A stretch of DNA of 64,000 nucleotides from Aristolochia californica (lineage: Eukaryota > Streptophyta > Magnoliopsida > Piperales > Aristolochiaceae): assembly GCA_029961685.1 (NCBI GenBank), contig JARWKL010000005.1:17202164-17266163 (forward strand), written 5' to 3'. Positions 58,654 to 64,000 of the stretch are shown here, in pieces. How positions within the stretch are numbered: the first letter of the stretch is position 1; every line of letters starts with the position of its first letter. A program made the position numbers and the translations under genes. The notes under the pieces are model-generated. The model saw nothing but the letters and a program-made list of their open reading frames with translations, had not been told where the DNA came from and made no database searches.

Positions 58654-59076
58654 CCATTATTTTGCCCATTTACAAAAAGCTGACCTAACGATCATAGATG
58701 ATTGTAAAGTGATTTATCATGCGTTACGGGCTATATTACCCTAAGAAATGACTTACGGATTGGGAGTCAACACTCAGTTCAAAATTCCCCGACGATTGCA
58801 AAACCTGATATATATAAGAACTAAAAAGGGCTTACAGTCCCTAAAAATTACAGACACTCCTTGGAATTATCTCTCTCTACATTTGTGCATTGCGCATTTC
58901 CATTTTAGATGTACTCATTTTTCTTAAATAAAAACTTTGAGTTTTCGGTCTCCCTTCATCCCGTAAACCAAAAATGCAAATAGATCACCACAAAACGAAA
59001 ATTTTAGAGTTTATGTTTGGAAAAATTTTAAAACAATAACAAATATAAGTAAAGAAAATCTATTCACACACCACAA

Positions 59077-59313
59077 ATGAACCCAAAAGTTTTGCTGTCC
59101 AAGTTTGGGAAATTCCACCAGTTCAACCCTAACAGCTTGGAATTTTATAAGAATGAGATTTCTTCCACACATTGTTTAAAAATGGATATGCATGCTTCAA
59201 ACGCGTTAAAGATGCAAATCACCTATGGATCAAAACCTTTTGAAGAGAATGACAAACGTTCATTAAATTCTAAAAGTGAACGTGCGGTGGGATATTTGCC
59301 CGAGTCAAACTAG
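59077..59313 (+). CDS. Repeat-unit 78-aa protein, copy 90
   Basis: Class B plus Ala33 to Cys (two adjacent bases changed) and Met38; the only copy with a Cys. Confidence 0.45.
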   Translation: MNPKVLLSKFGKFHQFNPNSLEFYKNEISSTHCLKMDMHASNALKMQITYGSKPFEENDKRSLNSKSERAVGYLPESN

Positions 59314-59736
59314 CCATTATTTTGCCCATTTACAAAAAGCTGACCTAACGATCATAGATGATTGTAAAGTGATTTATCATGCGTTACGGGCTATATTACC
59401 CTAAGAAATGACTTACGGATTGGGAGTCAACACTCAGTTCAAAATTCCCCGACGATTGCAAAACCTGATATATATAAGAACTAAAAAGGGCTTACAGTCC
59501 CTAAAAATTACAGACACTCCTTGGAATTATCTCTCTCTACATTTGTGCATTGCGCATTTCCATTTTAGATGTACTCATTTTTCTTAAATAAAAACTTTGA
59601 GTTTTCGGTCTCCCTTCATCCCGTAAACCAAAAATGCAAATAGATCACCACAAAATGAAAATTTTAGAGTTTATGTTTGGAAAAATTTTAAAACAATAAC
59701 AAATGTAAGTAAAGAAAATCTATTCACACACCACAA

Positions 59737-59973
59737 ATGAACCCAAAAGTTTTGCTGTCCAAGTTTGGGAAATTCCACCAGTTCAACCCTAACAGCTTGG
59801 AATTTTATAAGAATGAGATTTCTTCCACACATGCTTTAAAAATGGATATGCATGCTTCAAACGCGTTAAAGATGCAAATCACCTATGGATCAAAACCTTT
59901 TGAAGAGAATGACAAACGTTCATTAAATTCTAAAAGTGAACGTGCGGTGGGATATTTGCCCGAGTCAAACTAG
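59737..59973 (+). CDS. Repeat-unit 78-aa protein, copy 91
   Basis: Class B plus Met38. Confidence 0.45.
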   Translation: MNPKVLLSKFGKFHQFNPNSLEFYKNEISSTHALKMDMHASNALKMQITYGSKPFEENDKRSLNSKSERAVGYLPESN

Positions 59974-60396
59974 CCATTATTTTGCCCATTTACAAAAAGC
60001 TGACCTAACGATCATAGATGATTGTAAAGTGATTTATCATGCGTTACGGGCTATATTACCCTAAGAAATGACTTACGGATTGGGAGTCAACACTCAGTTC
60101 AAAATTCCCCGACGATTGCAAAACCTGATATATATAAGAACTAAAAAGGGCTTACAGTCCCTAAAAATTACAGACACTCCTTGGAATTATCTCTCTCTAC
60201 ATTTGTGCATTGCGCATTTCCATTTTAGATGTACTCATTTTTCTTAAATAAAAACTTTGAGTTTTCGGTCTCCCTTCATCCCGTAAACCAAAAATGCAAA
60301 TAGATCACCACAAAATGAAAATTTTAGAGTTTATGTTTGGAAAAATTTTAAAACAATAACAAATGTAAGTAAAGAAAATCTATTCACACACCACAA

Positions 60397-60633
60397 ATGA
60401 ACCCAAAAGTTTTGCTGTCCAAGTTTGGGAAATTCCACCAGTTCAACCCTAACAGCTTGGAATTTTATAAGAATGAGATGTCTTCCACACATGCTTTAAA
60501 AATGGATGTGCATGCTTCAAACGCGTTAAAGATGCAAATCACCTATGGATCAAAACCTTTTGAAGAGAATGACAAACGTTCATTAAATTCTAAAAGTGAA
60601 CGTGCGGTGGGATATTTGCCCGAGTCAAACTAG
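60397..60633 (+). CDS. Repeat-unit 78-aa protein, copy 92
   Basis: Class B plus Ile28 to Met (private) and Leu38 to Val. Confidence 0.45.
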   Translation: MNPKVLLSKFGKFHQFNPNSLEFYKNEMSSTHALKMDVHASNALKMQITYGSKPFEENDKRSLNSKSERAVGYLPESN

Positions 60634-61056
60634 CCATTATTTTGCCCATTTACAAAAAGCTGACCTAACGATCATAGATGATTGTAAAGTGATTTATCAT
60701 GCGTTACGGGCTATATTACCCTAAGAAATGACTTACGGATTGGGAGTCAACACTCAGTTCAAAATTCCCCGACGATTGCAAAACCTGATATATATAAGAA
60801 CTAAAAAGGGCTTACAGTCCCTAAAAATTACAGACACTCCTTGGAATTATCTCTCTCTACATTTGTGCATTGCGCATTTCCATTTTAGATGTACTCATTT
60901 TTCTTAAATAAAAACTTTGAGTTTTCGGTCTCCCTTCATCCCGTAAACCAAAAATGCAAATAGATCACCACAAAATGAAAATTTTAGAGTTTATGTTTGG
61001 AAAAATTTTAAAACAATAACAAATGTAAGTAAAGAAAATCTATTCACACACCACAA

Positions 61057-61293
61057 ATGAACCCAAAAGTTTTGCTGTCCAAGTTTGGGAAATTCCACCA
61101 GTTCAACCCTAACAGCTTGGAATTTTATAAGAATGAGATTTCTTCCACACATGCTTTAAAAATGGATGTGCATGCTTCAAACGCGTTAAAGATGCAAATC
61201 ACCTATGGATCAAAACCTTTTGAAGAGAATGACAAACGTTCATTAAATTCTAAAAGTGAACGTGCGGTGGGATATTTGCCCGAGTCAAACTAG
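61057..61293 (+). CDS. Repeat-unit 78-aa protein, copy 93
   Basis: Class B plus Val38. Confidence 0.45.
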   Translation: MNPKVLLSKFGKFHQFNPNSLEFYKNEISSTHALKMDVHASNALKMQITYGSKPFEENDKRSLNSKSERAVGYLPESN

Positions 61294-61716
61294 CCATTAT
61301 TTTGCCCATTTACAAAAAGCTGACCTAACGATCATAGATGATTGTAAAGTGATTTATCATGCGTTACGGGCTATATTACCCTAAGAAATGACTTACGGAT
61401 TGGGAGTCAACACTCAGTTCAAAATTCCCCGACGATTGCAAAACCTGATATATATAAGAACTAAAAAGGGCTTACAGTCCCTAAAAATTACAGACACTCC
61501 TTGGAATTATCTCTCTCTACATTTGTGCATTGCGCATTTCCATTTTAGATGTACTCATTTTTCTTAAATAAAAACTTTGAGTTTTCGGTCTCCCTTCATC
61601 CCGTAAACCAAAAATGCAAATAGATCACCACAAAATGAAAATTTTAGAGTTTATGTTTGGAAAAATTTTAAAACAATAACAAATGTAAGTAAAGAAAATC
61701 TATTCACACACCACAA

Positions 61717-61953
61717 ATGAACCCAAAAGTTTTGCTGTCCAAGTTTGGGAAATTCCACCAGTTCAACCCTAACAGCTTGGAATTTTATAAGAATGAGATT
61801 TCTTCCACACATGCTTTAAAAATGGATGTGCATGCTTCAAACGCGTTAAAGATGCAAATCACCTATGGATCAAAACCTTTTGAAGAGAATGACAAACGTT
61901 CATTAAATTCTAAAAGTGAACGTGCGGTGGGATATTTGCCCGAGTCAAACTAG
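61717..61953 (+). CDS. Repeat-unit 78-aa protein, copy 94
   Basis: Class B plus Val38. Confidence 0.45.
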   Translation: MNPKVLLSKFGKFHQFNPNSLEFYKNEISSTHALKMDVHASNALKMQITYGSKPFEENDKRSLNSKSERAVGYLPESN

Positions 61954-62376
61954 CCATTATTTTGCCCATTTACAAAAAGCTGACCTAACGATCATAGATG
62001 ATTGTAAAGTGATTTATCATGCGTTACGGGCTATATTACCCTAAGAAATGACTTACGGATTGGGAGTCAACACTCAGTTCAAAATTCCCCGACGATTGCA
62101 AAACCTGATGTATATAAGAACTAAAAAGGGCTTACAGTCCCTAAAAATTACAGACACTCCTTGGAATTATCTCTCTCTACATTTGTGCATTGCGCATTTC
62201 CATTTTAGATGTACTCATTTTTCTTAAATAAAAACTTTGAGTTTTCGGTCTCCCTTCATCCCGTAAACCAAAAATGCAAATAGATCACCACAAAATGAAA
62301 ATTTTAGAGTTTATGTTTGGAAAAATTTTAAAACAATAACAAATGTAAGTAAAGAAAATCTATTCACACACCACAA

Positions 62377-62613
62377 ATGAACCCAAAAGTTTTGCTGTCC
62401 AAGTTTGGGAAATTCCAGCAGTTCAACCCTAACAGCTTGGAATTTTATAAGAATGAGATTTCTTCCACACATGCTTTAAAAATGGATATGCATGCTTCAA
62501 ACGCGTTAAAGATGCAAATCACCTATGGATCAAAACCTTTTGAAGAGAATGACAAACGTTCATTAAATTCTAAAAGTGAACGTGCGGTGGGATATTTGCC
62601 CGAGTCAAACTAG
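62377..62613 (+). CDS. Repeat-unit 78-aa protein, copy 95
   Basis: Class B plus His14 to Gln (CAG) and Met38; spacer has GATGTATATAAG near 62110, shared with copy 97. Confidence 0.45.
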   Translation: MNPKVLLSKFGKFQQFNPNSLEFYKNEISSTHALKMDMHASNALKMQITYGSKPFEENDKRSLNSKSERAVGYLPESN

Positions 62614-63036
62614 CCATTATTTTGCCCATTTACAAAAAGCTGACCTAACGATCATAGATGATTGTAAAGTGATTTATCATGCGTTACGGGCTATATTACC
62701 CTAAGAAATGGCTTACGGATTGGGAGTCAACACTCAGTTCAAAATTCCCCGACGATTGCAAAACCTGATATATATAAGAACTAAAAAGGGCTTACAGTCC
62801 CTAAAAATTACAGACACTCCTTGGAATTATCTCTCTCTACATTTGTGCATTGCGCATTTCCATTTTAGATGTACTCATTTTTCTTAAATAAAAACTTTGA
62901 GTTTTCGGTCTCCCTTCATCCCGTAAACCAAAAATGCAAATAGATCACCACAAAATGAAAATTTTAGAGTTTATGTTTGGAAAAATTTTAAAACAATAAC
63001 AAATGTAAGTAAAGAAAATCTATTCACACACCACAA

Positions 63037-63273
63037 ATGAACCCAAAAGTTTTGCTGTCCAAGTTTGGGAAATTCCACCAGTTCAACCGTAACAGCTTGG
63101 AATTTTATAAGAATGAGATTTCTTCCACACATGCTTTAAAAATGGATGTGCATGCTTCAAACGCGTTAAAGATGCAAATCACCTATGGATCAAAACCTTT
63201 TGAAGAGAATGACAAACGTTCATTAAATTCTAAAAGTGAACGTGCGGTGGGATATTTGCCCGAGTCAAACTAG
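63037..63273 (+). CDS. Repeat-unit 78-aa protein, copy 96
   Basis: Class B plus Pro18 to Arg (private) and Val38. Confidence 0.45.
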   Translation: MNPKVLLSKFGKFHQFNRNSLEFYKNEISSTHALKMDVHASNALKMQITYGSKPFEENDKRSLNSKSERAVGYLPESN

Positions 63274-63696
63274 CCATTATTTTGCCCATTTACAAAAAGC
63301 TGACCTAACGATCATAGATGATTGTAAAGTGATTTATCATGCGTTACGGGCTATATTACCCTAAGAAATGACTTACGGATTGGGAGTCAACACTCAGTTC
63401 AAAATTCCCCGACGATTGCAAAACCTGATGTATATAAGAACTAAAAAGGGCTTACAGTCCCTAAAAATTACAGACACTCCTTGGAATTATCTCTCTCTAC
63501 ATTTGTGCATTGCGCATTTCCATTTTAGATGTACTCATTTTTCTTAAATAAAAACTTTGAGTTTTCGGTCTCCCTTCATCCCGTAAACCAAAAATGCAAA
63601 TAGATCACCACAAAATGAAAATTTTAGAGTTTATGTTTGGAAAAATTTTAAAACAATAACAAATGTAAGTAAAGAAAATCTATTCACACACCACAA

Positions 63697-63933
63697 ATGA
63701 ACCCAAAAGTTTTGCTGTCCAAGTTTGGGAAATTCCAGCAGTTCAACCCTAACAGCTTGGAATTTTATAAGAATGAGATTTCTTCCACACATGCTTTAAA
63801 AATGGATGTGCATGCTTCAAACGCGTTAAAGATGCAAATCACCTATGGATCAAAACCTTTTGAAGAGAATGACAAACGTTCATTAAATTCTAAAAGTGAA
63901 CGTGCGGTGGGATATTTGCCCGAGTCAAACTAG
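63697..63933 (+). CDS. Repeat-unit 78-aa protein, copy 97
   Basis: Class B plus Gln14 (CAG) and Val38; last complete copy. The remaining 67 bp are ordinary 3' flank and the array continues past the window. Confidence 0.45.
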   Translation: MNPKVLLSKFGKFQQFNPNSLEFYKNEISSTHALKMDVHASNALKMQITYGSKPFEENDKRSLNSKSERAVGYLPESN

Positions 63934-64000
63934 CCATTATTTTGCCCATTTACAAAAAGCTGACCTAACGATCATAGATGATTGTAAAGTGATTTATCAT

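Larger units (their letters stand above)
61954..63933. repeat. Local two-unit repeat at right end
   Basis: GATGTATATAAG (near 62110 and 63430) and the Gln14 codon CAG (copies 95 and 97) recur at 1320 bp; copy 96 between has neither. Confidence 0.65.
1..64000 (+). repeat. Tandem array of 658-660 bp units, at least 97 copies, no edge in window
   Basis: The same unit repeats head to tail over the whole window with no interruption or inversion. Spacing between successive ORF starts is 658 bp for copies 1-17, 658 or 660 bp for copies 17-22, 658 bp for copies 22-54, mixed (648, 658, 659, 660 bp) for copies 54-67, and 660 bp for copies 67-97. Neighbouring units differ by only a few bases. High similarity between neighbours with gradual change along the array is what unequal exchange and gene conversion produce in satellites and in amplified gene clusters. 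There is no transposase, terminal repeat, target duplication or unique flank. A megasatellite or an amplified gene array both fit; the sequence does not decide between them. Confidence 0.99.

Noticed and set aside
1..64000. CRISPR array or bacterial or phage repeat
   Set aside because: The unit is far too long, there are no variable spacers, no cas or phage genes, and no Shine-Dalgarno sequence before the ORF.
1..64000. Nucleosome-phased satellite with a monomer of about 165 bp (a quarter of the unit)
   Set aside because: The four quarters of the unit show no visible similarity to one another, so there is no sub-monomer.

Overview
The window is one uninterrupted head-to-tail tandem array. 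A unit of about 658-660 bp repeats from the first base to the last, giving 97 complete copies of an embedded 78-codon reading frame plus the tail of one more at 1-37. Neither edge of the array is visible, so it is at least 64 kb long. I see no other gene, RNA gene, transposon, CRISPR array or unique sequence. The DNA is AT-rich. The nearest recognisable signals are eukaryote-like: a TATATAAG box, an AATAAA hexamer, and no Shine-Dalgarno sequence before the ORF. A eukaryotic satellite or tandemly amplified gene is therefore the best reading, but the sequence does not identify the organism.

Layout of one unit (reference 696-1353): about 70 bp of 3' flank; a 100-bp zone dense in small palindromes and direct repeats (733-817), including a stem-loop with an ATATTAC-type loop; a TATA box (851-858) with an initiator-like ACAGT 23-25 bp downstream; a CT-rich stretch, a short hairpin and an AATAAA (967-972); an A-rich leader with small upstream ORFs; then the 78-aa ORF (1117-1353). 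I do not recognise the protein. It is basic, has no Cys or Trp in the reference form, and shows no signal peptide or membrane segment.

Layout along the array: from 1 to about 33.6 kb the units are almost all exactly 658 bp and mostly encode Pro7/Lys42 (class A), with Leu7/Asn42-type islands at 1.8-4.0 kb and 11.6-13.9 kb. From about 33.8 to 43.5 kb lies a transition zone with unit lengths of 648, 658, 659 and 660 bp and an Arg9 subgroup. From about 43.2 kb to the end every unit is 660 bp (class B). There the TA run at the TATA box is longer by one dinucleotide, and the protein is mostly Leu7/Asn42 with Met or Val at position 38. Shared private variants recur at offsets of two, three or four units, which marks recent local duplications.

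The main open question is whether the ORF is a real gene or a passenger of a satellite. All 97 copies are open and in register, yet by eye the substitutions among copies are mostly amino-acid-changing (about 21 distinct against 6 silent), close to what no selection would give. I therefore report the CDS entries with moderate confidence.
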